Shown one piece after another: positions 45,710 to 54,419 of a stretch of DNA of 64,000 bases; position 1 is the first letter of the stretch; every line of letters starts with the position of its first letter. Where the stretch lies: NCBI GenBank assembly GCA_036399055.1, contig DASWNX010000030.1, positions 124,001 to 188,000 of the forward strand, in the 5' to 3' direction. This stretch comes from Jatrophihabitans sp. (GTDB taxonomy: Bacteria > Actinomycetota > Actinomycetes > Mycobacteriales > Jatrophihabitantaceae). The notes beneath the pieces were generated by a model. It worked only from the letters and a program-made list of their open reading frames with translations, did not search any database and was not told where the DNA came from. The translations under genes and the position numbers were made by a program.

Positions 45710-47455
45710 TCAGTACTTGCGGGCCATCGGCTGGTACCGGGTTTGCACCACCGGCTTCCAGTCCAGCGTGATGGAGCCGTCGTCCTGGCGGTAGGCCATG
45801 GTGTGCCGCATGTAGTTCTCATCGTCGCGCTCCAGGTAGTCCTCACGGGCATGGCCGCCACGGGACTCCTTGCGGTTGCGGGCGCTGACCACCAGGACCT
45901 CGGCCAGGTCGAGCAGGAAACCCAGCTCGACCGCTTCCAGCAGGTCGGAGTTGTAGCGTTTGCCCTTGTCGGAGATGGCGACGTCGGCGTAGCGCTCCTT
46001 GAGCTTGACGATGTCGGCCTGCGCCTCGGCGAGGGACTCCTCGGTGCGAAACACCTGGGCGTTGCGGTCCATGGTGGCCTGCAGCTCGCCACGGATGACG
46101 CTGACCCGCTCGCTTCCGGAGGAGGTCAGCAACCGCTGCACCAGCGTGGTGACGTGCGTGTGGGCGCCTGCCGGCAGGTCGGGCAGCTCGGCGCCGAGCG
46201 CGTGCTCAGCGGCCGCGATGCCGGCCCGGCGGCCGAAGACGTTGATGTCCAGCAGCGAGTTCGTGCCCAGCCGGTTCGAGCCGTGCACCGACACGCAGGC
46301 CACCTCGCCGGCGGCGTAGAGGCCCGGCACCACGTCGGTGTTGTTGCGCAGCACCTCGGCCTCGACGTTGGTCGGCACTCCGCCCATCGCGTAATGAGCT
46401 GTCGGATAAACCGGAACCGGCTCGGTGTAGGGCTCGACGCCGAGGTAGGTGCGGGCGAACTCGGTGATGTCGGGCAGCTTGGCGTCGATCTGCTCCCGCG
46501 GCAGGTGGGTCAGGTCGAGCAGCACGTAGTCCTTGTGCGGCCCGGCGCCCCGGCCCTCGCGCACCTCGTTGGCCATCGAACGGGCCACGATGTCACGCGG
46601 GGCCAGGTCCTTGATGGTGGGCGCGTAGCGCTCCATGAACCGTTCGCCCTCGCTGTTGCGCAGGATCGCGCCTTCGCCTCGGGCCGCCTCGGACAGCAGG
46701 ATGCCCAGTCCGGCCAGGCCGGTCGGGTGGAACTGGAAGAACTCCATGTCTTCCAAAGGCAATCCCTTACGCCACACCACGCCCATGCCGTCGCCGGTCA
46801 GGGTGTGGGCGTTCGAGGTGGTCTTGAAGACCTTGCCGAAGCCGCCGGTGGCAAGCACCACCGACTTGGCGTTGAACACGTGGATCTCGCCGGTGGCCAG
46901 CTCGTAGGCGACCACTCCCGAGGCCACCTCGACGCCGTTGGCGCGCTTGCTCAGCAGCAGGTCCAGGACGTAGAACTCGTTGAAGAACTCGACACCCTGC
47001 TTGACGCAGTTCTGGTACAGCGTCTGCAGGATCATGTGACCGGTCCGGTCGGCGGCGTAACACGAGCGCCGGACGGGCGCCTCGCCGTGATTGCGGGTGT
47101 GCCCGCCGAATCGGCGCTGGTCTATCCGCCCAGCCGGAGTCCGGTTGAAAGGTAGGCCCATCTTCTCCAGGTCCAGCACGGCGTCGATCGCCTCGCGGCA
47201 CATCACCTCGGCGGCGTCCTGGTCGACGAGGTAGTCACCGCCCTTGACGGTGTCGAAGGTGTGCCATTCCCAGTTGTCCTCCTCGACGTTGGCCAGCGCG
47301 GCGCACATCCCGCCCTGAGCCGCCCCGGTGTGCGACCGGGTGGGGTACAGCTTGGTCAGGACGGCGGTCCGGGTCCGGTTGGAGGACTCCAGCGCAGCCC
47401 GCATGCCGGCGCCGCCGGCGCCCACGATCACCACGTCGTACTTGTGCGTCTGCAC
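45710..47455 (-). CDS. sdhA: Succinate dehydrogenase flavoprotein subunit
   Basis: A 581-residue FAD-containing catalytic subunit that oxidises succinate to fumarate. The N-terminal VVIVGAGGAGMRAALE binds FAD. SHTGAAQGGMCAAL contains the His-flavin attachment region, GRIDQRRFGGHTRNHGE follows near residue 107, and the catalytic Arg/His area AHYAMGGV lies near residue 360. The GTG at 47455 has AGAGGA eight bases upstream. Gene order on this strand is sdhC, sdhD, sdhA, sdhB. A 117-base gap with a 24-base direct repeat separates it from sdhD. Confidence 0.97.
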   Translation of the reverse strand: MQTHKYDVVIVGAGGAGMRAALESSNRTRTAVLTKLYPTRSHTGAAQGGMCAALANVEEDNWEWHTFDTVKGGDYLVDQDAAEVMCREAIDAVLDLEKMGLPFNRTPAGRIDQRRFGGHTRNHGEAPVRRSCYAADRTGHMILQTLYQNCVKQGVEFFNEFYVLDLLLSKRANGVEVASGVVAYELATGEIHVFNAKSVVLATGGFGKVFKTTSNAHTLTGDGMGVVWRKGLPLEDMEFFQFHPTGLAGLGILLSEAARGEGAILRNSEGERFMERYAPTIKDLAPRDIVARSMANEVREGRGAGPHKDYVLLDLTHLPREQIDAKLPDITEFARTYLGVEPYTEPVPVYPTAHYAMGGVPTNVEAEVLRNNTDVVPGLYAAGEVACVSVHGSNRLGTNSLLDINVFGRRAGIAAAEHALGAELPDLPAGAHTHVTTLVQRLLTSSGSERVSVIRGELQATMDRNAQVFRTEESLAEAQADIVKLKERYADVAISDKGKRYNSDLLEAVELGFLLDLAEVLVVSARNRKESRGGHAREDYLERDDENYMRHTMAYRQDDGSITLDWKPVVQTRYQPMARKY

Positions 47456-47463
47456 TGTCTAAT

Positions 47464-47570
47464 CCTCTGCTCTTCGCGCGAGCGCTCATCGCCGCGCTCG
47501 CTCCGGTCCTCGTTCGCTGCGCTCACTGCGATCCTCACTCGCAGTCCCTCTGCTCTTCGCGCGAGCGCTC
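47464..47570. repeat. 24-bp direct repeat pair in the sdhD-sdhA gap
   Basis: CCTCTGCTCTTCGCGCGAGC plus GCTC occurs at 47464-47487 and at 47547-47570, 83 bases apart. Read on the coding strand, each copy ends in GAGCAGAGG; the one nearest sdhA supplies its ribosome-binding site, and the other directly follows the sdhD stop. The DNA between them is also Ser/Arg-codon-like GC-rich sequence with no gene. Confidence 0.85.
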
Positions 47571-47572
47571 GG

Positions 47573-47989
47573 CTAGGTGATGTTCGGGTCGAAGGTGAAG
47601 ATCACCAGCGTGCCCAGCGCGATGACCAGCGCCGAAGCGGTGTAGAGCGCAATCTTCAACCCCAACCGGGTCGCGTCCTTACGGGTGTAGTCGTTGATCA
47701 CCGTGCGCAGGCCGTTGGCGCCGTGCAGCTGCGCCAGCCAGAGCATCAGCAGGTCCCACACCTGCCAGAACGGCGAAGCCCAGCGGCCGGCCACGAAAGC
47801 GAAGTTGATCCGCTGCACCCCGCCGTCGAGGATGTTCATGATGAACAGGTGCCCCAGCACCAGCACCACCAGCAGGACCCCGGACACCCGCATGAACAGC
47901 CAGGCGTACAGCTCGGTGTTGGCACGCCCGCGCAGCCGGCGCTGGGGAGTGCGGGGCGAGTCGATGCGCAGCTGCCCGGCGGCGCTCAT
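47573..47989 (-). CDS. sdhD: Succinate dehydrogenase hydrophobic membrane anchor subunit
   Basis: A 138-residue membrane subunit with three hydrophobic segments, at about residues 30-50, 75-95 and 108-132. LYAWLFMRVSGVLLVVLVLGH has the conserved Arg-Val-Ser-Gly of quinone-site subunits, and AQLHGANGLRTVINDY resembles the heme-ligand His region. It overlaps sdhC by one base (TGATG). Together with SdhC it holds heme b and the quinone site. The sdhD/sdhC naming follows gene order; the two are similar in role. Confidence 0.9.
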   Translation of the reverse strand: MSAAGQLRIDSPRTPQRRLRGRANTELYAWLFMRVSGVLLVVLVLGHLFIMNILDGGVQRINFAFVAGRWASPFWQVWDLLMLWLAQLHGANGLRTVINDYTRKDATRLGLKIALYTASALVIALGTLVIFTFDPNIT

Positions 47990-48414
47990 CAGCTCGCTCC
48001 GAACAGGGCCTGGAAGGAGTGCTTGAACATGAAGAACGCGCCGGGCGCCATCACGGCGATCCACACTCCGACGATGGCCCACAGCATCTGACGCTGCAGC
48101 CGAGGGCCCCGGCTCCAGAAGTCGACTGCGATGACGCGCAGGCCGTTGAGCGCGTGAAAGAGCACCGCGCCGACCAGCCCGATCTCCATGAGGTTGACGA
48201 ACGGGTTCTTGTAGGTGTCGATGACGGTGTCGTATGACTCGGGCGACACCCGGATCAGCGCGGTGTCCAGGACGTGGGCGAATAGGAAGAAAAACGTCAG
48301 AACGCCGCTGATCCGGTGCGCCACCCACGACCACATGCCCTCTCGGCCGCGGTAGAGCGTGCCGCCGAGTTTGATCCTGTTGCTCGTGGGGCGGGCGGTG
48401 GTCCCAGTCGACAC
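47989..48414 (-). CDS. sdhC: Succinate dehydrogenase cytochrome b556 subunit
   Basis: A 141-residue membrane subunit with three hydrophobic segments. WSWVAHRISGVLTFFFLFAH near residue 30 carries the SdhC signature (HRxSG), and LFHALNGLRVIAVDFW near residue 87 carries the probable heme-ligating His. The GTG at 48414 has GAGGAG five bases upstream, the strongest ribosome-binding site in the operon. It is the first gene of sdhCDAB, divergent from the BMP lipoprotein gene. Confidence 0.93.
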   Translation of the reverse strand: MSTGTTARPTSNRIKLGGTLYRGREGMWSWVAHRISGVLTFFFLFAHVLDTALIRVSPESYDTVIDTYKNPFVNLMEIGLVGAVLFHALNGLRVIAVDFWSRGPRLQRQMLWAIVGVWIAVMAPGAFFMFKHSFQALFGAS

Positions 48415-48790
48415 CCGGTCTCCTCACTGACTCGCCGGCAGCTCACCGCTGCCTGGCTCTGGCGCTGGCCTGACCTGGGCCGCGGCGTGGCGCGTGCCGC
48501 GACTTCCAGCCGATCGACATGATCGAGCGTAGTCGCGGCGGCAGTCACCGCCGACTTTTCCGGGCCGTTTGTGACCCGCCGGACAGCGTCCCCAGCGCCG
48601 GGCGAGGGCAGGTCCGACAGGCCCCGTCGCACGCCTTCCGCGGCCGTGGCGCAGCGTCGCTAGGCCGCACCGCACAACAATGTGGTGACAACAAGCTCGG
48701 CAGGTCCGGCGTCGATATCACGACCGGCTACCGTTGCGCCGGTCGGAGGCGCTGTGCCTGCCGTCCCATCATTTCATTGAGGAGAGTGTC
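48415..48790. other. 376-bp divergent intergenic region between sdhC and the BMP gene
   Basis: This gap must hold the sdh promoter (minus) and the nucleoside-operon promoter (plus). A TACCGT box at 48730-48735 is a possible -10 for the plus side. CGATCGACATGATCG near 48510 is an imperfect palindrome that could be an operator for the sdh side. No ORF or RNA gene is supported. Confidence 0.4.
48779..48784 (+). promoter_or_regulatory. Ribosome-binding site of the BMP lipoprotein gene
   Basis: GAGGAG six bases before the TTG at 48791. It supports that rare start codon against an in-frame TTG at 48734, which would add a hydrophilic extension before the signal peptide. Confidence 0.65.
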
Positions 48791-49876
48791 TTGCGCCGAC
48801 TCAGTTCATATCGGGTGGCCGCGATCGCCGGCGTCGCCGCGTCTGCGATGCTGCTGACCGCGTGTGGCAGCGATACCGAGACCACCCCGCCCCAGGCGTC
48901 GGGTTCAGCGGGTTCGCCCAGCTCGAGCTCCGCAGCCGGCAGCGATCTCAAGATCGGCCTGGCGTACGACATCGGCGGTCGGGGCGACAAGTCCTTCAAC
49001 GACTCCGCCGCGGCCGGCCTGGACGAGGCCAAGAAGAAGTACAACCTCGACGACAGCGACGTCAAGGAGATCGAGGCCACGCAGGGTGAGGCCGAGGCCG
49101 ACAAGGAAGCCCGGCTGTCCCAGCTCGCCGACAACGGTTTCAACACCATCCTCGCGGTGGGCTTCGCCTACGCCAACGCCATCAAGGCCGTGGTGCCCAA
49201 GTACCCGAACGTCAAGTTCGCCATCGTTGACGACCAGTCGGTTCAAGCTCCCAACCTGGCCAACCTGACCTTCGCCGAGGAGCAGGGCTCGTTCCTCGTC
49301 GGCGCCATCGCCGCGCTCAAGAGCAAGAAGCACCACGTCGGCTTCATCGGCGGCGTGAACGTCTCGCTGATCCAGAAGTTCCAGGTCGGCTTCGAGGCCG
49401 GGGCAAAGGCCGCGGACCCGTCGGTCAAGCTTGAGAGCAAGTACCTGACGCAGCCGCCGGACTTCGGCGGCTTCAACGACCCGACCAAGGGTGAGACCGC
49501 CGCCAACGGCATCTACGACGCGGGCGCCGACGTCATCTTCGCCGCGGCCGGCGGTTCGGGCAGCGGCGTGTTCAAGGCCGCCAAGGCCAAGAACGCGCTG
49601 GCCATCGGCACCGACTCCGACCAGTACCAGTCGGCAGCCGACGATGTGAAGGACGTCGTCATCTCCTCGATGCTCAAGCGGGTGGACGTGTCCGTCAGCA
49701 AGTTCATCGAGTCCGTGGCCGACGGCAGCTTCAAGGCCGGCAACACCGTCTTCGACCTGAAGGCCGGCGGCGTGGACTACTCGCTCTCGGGCGGCAAGAT
49801 CGATGACATCAAGGCCAAGGTCGACGAGTTCAAGGCCAAGATCATCGACGGCAGCATCACGGTTCCCACCAAGTAG
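48791..49876 (+). CDS. BMP family lipoprotein, nucleoside ABC transporter binding protein
   Basis: A 361-residue extracellular binding protein of the BMP/PnrA family, which binds purine or pyrimidine nucleosides. The signal peptide ends in a lipobox MLLTAC near residue 24, followed by a Ser/Gly linker. Domain signatures are DIGGRGDKSFNDSAAAGL near residue 60, FAYANAIKAV, FAEEQGSFLVGAIAAL and FAAAGGSGSGVFKAA. The start is TTG with an excellent GAGGAG. The following ATPase, two permeases, cytidine deaminase and phosphorylase make nucleoside uptake very likely. A 15-base-arm hairpin downstream probably raises its mRNA level above that of the transporter genes. Confidence 0.93.
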   Translation: MRRLSSYRVAAIAGVAASAMLLTACGSDTETTPPQASGSAGSPSSSSAAGSDLKIGLAYDIGGRGDKSFNDSAAAGLDEAKKKYNLDDSDVKEIEATQGEAEADKEARLSQLADNGFNTILAVGFAYANAIKAVVPKYPNVKFAIVDDQSVQAPNLANLTFAEEQGSFLVGAIAALKSKKHHVGFIGGVNVSLIQKFQVGFEAGAKAADPSVKLESKYLTQPPDFGGFNDPTKGETAANGIYDAGADVIFAAAGGSGSGVFKAAKAKNALAIGTDSDQYQSAADDVKDVVISSMLKRVDVSVSKFIESVADGSFKAGNTVFDLKAGGVDYSLSGGKIDDIKAKVDEFKAKIIDGSITVPTK

Positions 49877-49936
49877 CCAGCTCCGCAGTCGGGCGTCCAG
49901 GCCGCGTAACAGCGAACCGGACTCCCGCGGTTGTCC

Positions 49937-49974
49937 CGGGCCCGAGGTGACTCGCTAACGTCACCTCGGGCCCG
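49937..49974 (+). terminator. Stable hairpin after the BMP gene (attenuator or mRNA 3'-end stabiliser)
   Basis: Perfect 15-base arms (CGGGCCCGAGGTGAC and complement) around an eight-base loop TCGCTAAC, 60 bases after the BMP stop and 54 before the next ATG. No T-run follows, so it may terminate only in part. Confidence 0.7.
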
Positions 49975-50016
49975 TCGCCGTCAGGCTTGACCCATCACGG
50001 GCAGCGGTCCAGCGCC

Positions 50017-50022
50017 AGGAGG
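50017..50022 (+). promoter_or_regulatory. Ribosome-binding site of the nucleoside ABC ATPase gene
   Basis: AGGAGG six bases before the ATG at 50029. It excludes an in-frame ATG at 49987. Confidence 0.65.
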
Positions 50023-50028
50023 TCGGAG

Positions 50029-51585
50029 ATGCCCCAGCCAGTCCAGTCGGTGACCGCTGAGCCCGAGGCAGGCTCTGAGCTCGCCATCGAAGTGGTGGGC
50101 ATCACCAAGCGCTTTCCCGGCGTGGTCGCCAACGCCGACGTCAACATCGCGGTGCGGCGTGGCACGGTGCACGCGATCGTCGGTGAGAACGGCGCCGGCA
50201 AGTCCACCCTGATGAAGATGCTCTACGGCATGCAGCGCCCGGACGAGGGCGAGATCCGGATCAACGGCAAGCCGGTGGCTTTCTCCTCGCCCTCGGACGC
50301 GATCGCCGCCGGCATCGGCATGGTGCACCAGCACTTCATGCTCGCCGACAACTTCACCGTCCTGGAGAACATCGTGCTGGGCAGCGAGCCGACCGCGCGC
50401 GGCGCGCTGAACTTCGGCGCCGCCCGCCGTCGCATCACCGAGCTGAGCCAGACCTACGGCCTGGACCTCGAGCCGGACATGCTGGTGGAGCACCTCGGCG
50501 TCGGCGACCGCCAGCGCGTGGAGATCGCCAAGGTGCTCTACCGCGGCGCCCGGCTGCTGATCCTGGACGAGCCGACCGCGGTGCTGGTGCCCCACGAGGT
50601 CGAGGAGCTCTTTGAGAACCTGCGCGAGCTCAAGAGCGAGGGGCTGACCATCCTGTTCATCTCGCACAAATTGGACGAGGTGATCCAGGTCGCCGACGAC
50701 ATCACCGTGATCCGGCGGGGCCGCACCGTGGGCACCGCCAACCCGCGCTCGATCACCCCGCGGCAACTGGCCCAGCTGATGGTCGGCTCGGAGCTGCCCA
50801 GCCCCGAGACCCGCTCAGACACCGTCTCGGAGCAGACGGTGCTCTCGGTCAGGGGCCTGACCGTGACCGACGACGGCGGGCGCAAGGTGCTCGACGACGT
50901 CTCCTTCGACATCCACGCCGGTGAGATCTACGGCATCGCCGGAGTCGAGGGCAACGGCCAGAGCGAGCTGGTCCAGGCGCTGATGGGGATCCGCTCGATC
51001 AGCGCCGGAGCCGTCACCCTCAAGGGCCAGGACATCACCTCGGCCTCCACCCGGGCCCGCCGGGTGGCCGGCATCAGCTACATCCCCGAGGACCGGCACC
51101 GGCAGGGCCTGCTGCTCGAGGCGCCGCTCTGGGAGAACCGGGTGCTGGGCCACTCGGACTCGCCGCCCAACATCAAAGGCCCGCTCATCGACCGGGCCGG
51201 GGCCCGCCGGGACACCGAGCGGATCGTCGCCGAGTTCGACGTCCGGACGCCCGGCATCGACGTTCCGGCGCTGGCCCTGTCCGGGGGCAACCAGCAGAAG
51301 CTGATCGTGGGCCGGGAGCTGTCGGGCAACCCCGCGCTGCTGATCGCCTCTCAACCCACCCGCGGCGTGGACGTCGGAGCGCAGGCCGCGATCTGGGAGC
51401 ACGTCCGCAAGGCCCGCGCGGCGGGATTGGCCGTCCTGCTCATCTCGGCAGACCTGGAGGAGCTGATCGGCATGTCCGACTCGATCCAAGTGATCCTGCG
51501 CGGCGCCTTTGTCGGCGCCGCTGACCCGGCGACCGTCACCGCCGAGGACCTCGGCGCGGCGATGACCGGAGCCGGCGCCGCATGA
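50029..51585 (+). CDS. Nucleoside ABC transporter ATP-binding protein (tandem ATPase domains)
   Basis: A 518-residue protein with two ABC domains. The first has Walker A GENGAGKSTLMKML near residue 58, signature region VGDRQRVEIAKVL and Walker B LLILDEPTAVL near residue 180. The second has a degenerate Walker A (VEGNGQSELVQAL), signature LSGGNQQKLIVGREL near residue 425 and Walker B-like LLIASQPTRGVD, where the usual Glu is Gln. This asymmetry is typical of the sugar/nucleoside CUT2-like ATPases. The ATG at 50029 has AGGAGG six bases upstream. The stop overlaps the first permease by four bases. It drives the two following permeases. Confidence 0.94.
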   Translation: MPQPVQSVTAEPEAGSELAIEVVGITKRFPGVVANADVNIAVRRGTVHAIVGENGAGKSTLMKMLYGMQRPDEGEIRINGKPVAFSSPSDAIAAGIGMVHQHFMLADNFTVLENIVLGSEPTARGALNFGAARRRITELSQTYGLDLEPDMLVEHLGVGDRQRVEIAKVLYRGARLLILDEPTAVLVPHEVEELFENLRELKSEGLTILFISHKLDEVIQVADDITVIRRGRTVGTANPRSITPRQLAQLMVGSELPSPETRSDTVSEQTVLSVRGLTVTDDGGRKVLDDVSFDIHAGEIYGIAGVEGNGQSELVQALMGIRSISAGAVTLKGQDITSASTRARRVAGISYIPEDRHRQGLLLEAPLWENRVLGHSDSPPNIKGPLIDRAGARRDTERIVAEFDVRTPGIDVPALALSGGNQQKLIVGRELSGNPALLIASQPTRGVDVGAQAAIWEHVRKARAAGLAVLLISADLEELIGMSDSIQVILRGAFVGAADPATVTAEDLGAAMTGAGAA

Positions 51586-52721
51586 GCACCCCACTCGCCT
51601 CGGTCAGCCTGCTCGACCGGCTGCGGCAGCGTTATCCGCTGCGCTCGGTGCTGCTCGCCCTGGCCGCGCCGGTCGGAGCGGTGCTGTTCGCGGTGCTGGC
51701 CAGCTCGGTGATCCTGAGCCTGGGCGATCACAGCCCGTCGACGGTGTTCCAGACCATGCTCAAGCAGGCCGGTCGGCCCACCTCGTTCGTCGACATGGTG
51801 AACCAGGCGATGGTCTACTACCTGTCGGCGCTGGCGGTCTCGATCGGGTTCCGGATGAACCTGTTCAACATCGGCGTCGAAGGCCAGTACAGCCTGGCGG
51901 CGCTGGGGGCGGCCTACGTCGGCGGCCAGATGAGCGGCGGGGGGCCGTTCCACCTGGTGGTAGAGGTGCTGGTCGCGGTGCTGGTCGGCGCCGCCTGGGC
52001 CGGCATCGCCGGGGTGCTGAAGGTGACCCGCGGGGTCAGCGAGGTGATCTCGACGATCATGCTGAACGCCATCGCGGTGTTCCTGGGCTCCTATCTGCTG
52101 CACAAGCTGGGTGAGACCAGCGGCAACAACATCCGGACCAAGCCGATCGGAGCGTCCGGCCAGGTGCCCGGCATCAGCTACGCCGGGACCCAGGCCAAGA
52201 TCTTCGGGTTCATCTTCGTGGTCGTGGTGGTGGGGGTGGCGTACTGGTTCATCGCCAGCCGCACCCGGTTCGGCTTCCGGATCAAGGCGACCGGCCTGAA
52301 CGAGCAGGCAGCGGTGGCCAGCGGGGTCAACGTCAAGCGGATGACGCTGGTGGCGATGCTGATGTCAGGCGGCGTGGCCGGCCTGGTCGGCCTGCCGGAG
52401 ATACTCGGCCAGACCCACACCTTCAGTCAGACCGCGCAGTCCGGGCTGGGCTTCGCCGGCATCGCGATCGCGTTGCTGGGCCGCAACTCACCAGTCGGGA
52501 TGGCGCTGGCCGCGGTGCTGTGGTCCTTCCTCGGCAAGTCCGCCAACCAGTTGGACTTCATCGGCGTGCCACGTGAGATCGCCGCGATCATGCAAGGGGT
52601 GATCCTGCTGTCGGTCGTCATCGCCTACGAGTTGGTGCGCAGGTACCGGCTGGTGCTTCAGCAGAAGGACGTCGCCGCCCAGCTGGCGGCCGCCCCGGCC
52701 GCCCACACGGTGTCGACATGA
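51582..52721 (+). CDS. Nucleoside ABC transporter permease 1
   Basis: A 379-residue permease of the BPD_transp_2 family, with about nine to ten hydrophobic segments. Signatures are FRMNLFNIGVEGQYSLAALG near residue 88, RGVSEVISTIMLNAIAVFLG near residue 150 and FAGIAIALLGRNSPVG near residue 295. It overlaps the ATPase gene and the next permease by four bases each (ATGA), so all three are coupled. The C-terminus is hydrophilic and Ala-rich. Confidence 0.93.
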   Translation: MSTPLASVSLLDRLRQRYPLRSVLLALAAPVGAVLFAVLASSVILSLGDHSPSTVFQTMLKQAGRPTSFVDMVNQAMVYYLSALAVSIGFRMNLFNIGVEGQYSLAALGAAYVGGQMSGGGPFHLVVEVLVAVLVGAAWAGIAGVLKVTRGVSEVISTIMLNAIAVFLGSYLLHKLGETSGNNIRTKPIGASGQVPGISYAGTQAKIFGFIFVVVVVGVAYWFIASRTRFGFRIKATGLNEQAAVASGVNVKRMTLVAMLMSGGVAGLVGLPEILGQTHTFSQTAQSGLGFAGIAIALLGRNSPVGMALAAVLWSFLGKSANQLDFIGVPREIAAIMQGVILLSVVIAYELVRRYRLVLQQKDVAAQLAAAPAAHTVST

Positions 52722-53968
52722 GCGCGGCGACGGCGTTGACCGCCACTCCCGAGGCGCGCAGGCGGGCCTCCCGGCTGTCGCCGGCGCTGCTGATCGTCTT
52801 CGCCCTGGGCGCCTTCCTGGTGCTGTCGGCGGTGCGCACCCTCACCGACGGCTATGACCTGACCAGCAGCGGCACCGTCGCCGCGGGCTTGGCGGCCGCG
52901 GTGCCGATCGGCCTGGCCGGCCTCGGCGGCCTGTGGGCCGAACGTGCCGGCGTGGTGAACATCGGCCTGGAAGGCATGATGATCCTGGGCACCTGGGGGT
53001 GCGCCTACCTCGGCTGGAACCACGGCGTCTGGGCCGGCCTGCTGTTCGGCACCCTGCTCGGCGCGGTCGGCGGCCTGGTGCACGCGGTGGCCACCGTGAC
53101 CTTCGGCGTCGACCACATCATCTCCGGGGTCGCGATCAACATCATCGCTCCGGGGCTCACGCTGTACCTGACCAAGGTCACCTTCGCCAACTACCCCGGC
53201 GGCGGCCAGAAGCAGTCGCCGCCGCTGGGCGACGCCCCGTCGATCACCCTGCCCTCCTCGGACTGGCTGCGCACCGTCGAGGACAACCGCTGGTTCGCGG
53301 TGTCGGACCTGGCCGGGGTGCTGCGTGGGCTGACCACCGGGCTGTCGCTGATCACCGTGCTGGCCGTGCTGGTGGTGGCGGCCTCGGCCTGGATCCTGTG
53401 GCGAACCGCCTTCGGCCTGCGGCTGCGCTCGTGTGGCGAGGCGCCGTACGCGGCGGAGTCCCTGGGGGTCAACGTCTACAAGTACAAGTACATCGCGGTG
53501 ATCGTCTCCGGCGCGATGGCGGGGTTGGGCGGGGCGGCGCTGGCCATCTCGGCCCACCAGTTCCGCGAGGGCCAGACCGGCGGCCGCGGCTTCATCGGCC
53601 TGGCCGCGCTGATCTTCGGCAACTGGCGGCCCGGCGCGCTGGCAGGCGGCGCCGGTCTGTTCGGCTACACCGACGCGATCCAGTTGCGCAGCTCCGCGGC
53701 GGTGCACCCGCTGCTGCTGCTGATGGCGATCGCGCTGGCGCTGGTGGCCCTCTGGCAATGGCGCAGCGGCCAGCGGGCCATCGCGGCGGTCGCCGTGGTG
53801 ATCGCCGCGCTGGCGGTGCTGTGGTACCTCGACACCGAGCAGGTGCCCGAGGAACTCGTCGGCGCCACCCCTTACGTGGTGACCATCCTGGTGCTGGGCC
53901 TGGCATCCCAACGGCTGCGAATGCCCAAGGCCGACGGCAAGGTCTACCGCAAGGGCGAGGAGTCATGA
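52718..53968 (+). CDS. Nucleoside ABC transporter permease 2
   Basis: A 416-residue partner permease. Conserved segments are GLWAERAGVVNIGLEGMMILG near residue 72, FGVDHIISGVAINIIAPGL near residue 130 and GRGFIGLAALIFGNWRPG near residue 290. It has extra hydrophobic segments near the C-terminus compared with permease 1. The stop overlaps the cytidine deaminase start by four bases, linking uptake directly to the first salvage enzyme. Confidence 0.93.
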   Translation: MSAATALTATPEARRRASRLSPALLIVFALGAFLVLSAVRTLTDGYDLTSSGTVAAGLAAAVPIGLAGLGGLWAERAGVVNIGLEGMMILGTWGCAYLGWNHGVWAGLLFGTLLGAVGGLVHAVATVTFGVDHIISGVAINIIAPGLTLYLTKVTFANYPGGGQKQSPPLGDAPSITLPSSDWLRTVEDNRWFAVSDLAGVLRGLTTGLSLITVLAVLVVAASAWILWRTAFGLRLRSCGEAPYAAESLGVNVYKYKYIAVIVSGAMAGLGGAALAISAHQFREGQTGGRGFIGLAALIFGNWRPGALAGGAGLFGYTDAIQLRSSAAVHPLLLLMAIALALVALWQWRSGQRAIAAVAVVIAALAVLWYLDTEQVPEELVGATPYVVTILVLGLASQRLRMPKADGKVYRKGEES

Positions 53969-54417
53969 CTTCGCCGCAGGCCGTCGGACAGACGCCCGAG
54001 ATCGACTGGGACGCCCTGCGCCGCGAGGCGGTGGCCGTGATGGGCCGGGCCTACGCGCCGTACTCGCGGTTTCCGGTCGGCGCCGCCGCGCTGGTCGACG
54101 ACGGCCGGCTGGTGACCGGTTGCAATGTCGAGAACGCCTCCTACGGGCTGGGGCTGTGCGCCGAGTGCGGCCTGGTGTCGGCCCTGACCGCCAGTGGCGG
54201 CGGCCGGTTGGTCGCGATGGTGTGCGTCGACGGCCAGGGCGCCCTGCTGATGCCGTGCGGGCGCTGCCGGCAGTTGCTGTTCGAGCACGGCGGCCCGGAG
54301 ATGCTGGTCGCCGCCGACGGCGGGCCGATTCCGGTGGCCGGCCTGCTGCCCGACGCCTTCGGCCCGAACGACCTCGCCGCGACGGCGAACAAGGCGGCCG
54401 CCCCCGAGTCAGGCTGA
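53965..54417 (+). CDS. cdd: Cytidine deaminase
   Basis: A 150-residue homotetrameric-type enzyme that converts cytidine or deoxycytidine to the uridine form. Zinc ligands and the proton-shuttle Glu are in LCAECGLVSAL near residue 63 (CAE) and PCGRCRQ near residue 97 (PCxxC). NVENASYGLGL binds the sugar. The ATG at 53965 lies in an ATGA overlap with the permease, after GAGGAG. It feeds the downstream thymidine phosphorylase. Cytoplasmic. Confidence 0.96.
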   Translation: MTSPQAVGQTPEIDWDALRREAVAVMGRAYAPYSRFPVGAAALVDDGRLVTGCNVENASYGLGLCAECGLVSALTASGGGRLVAMVCVDGQGALLMPCGRCRQLLFEHGGPEMLVAADGGPIPVAGLLPDAFGPNDLAATANKAAAPESG

Positions 54418-54419
54418 GG

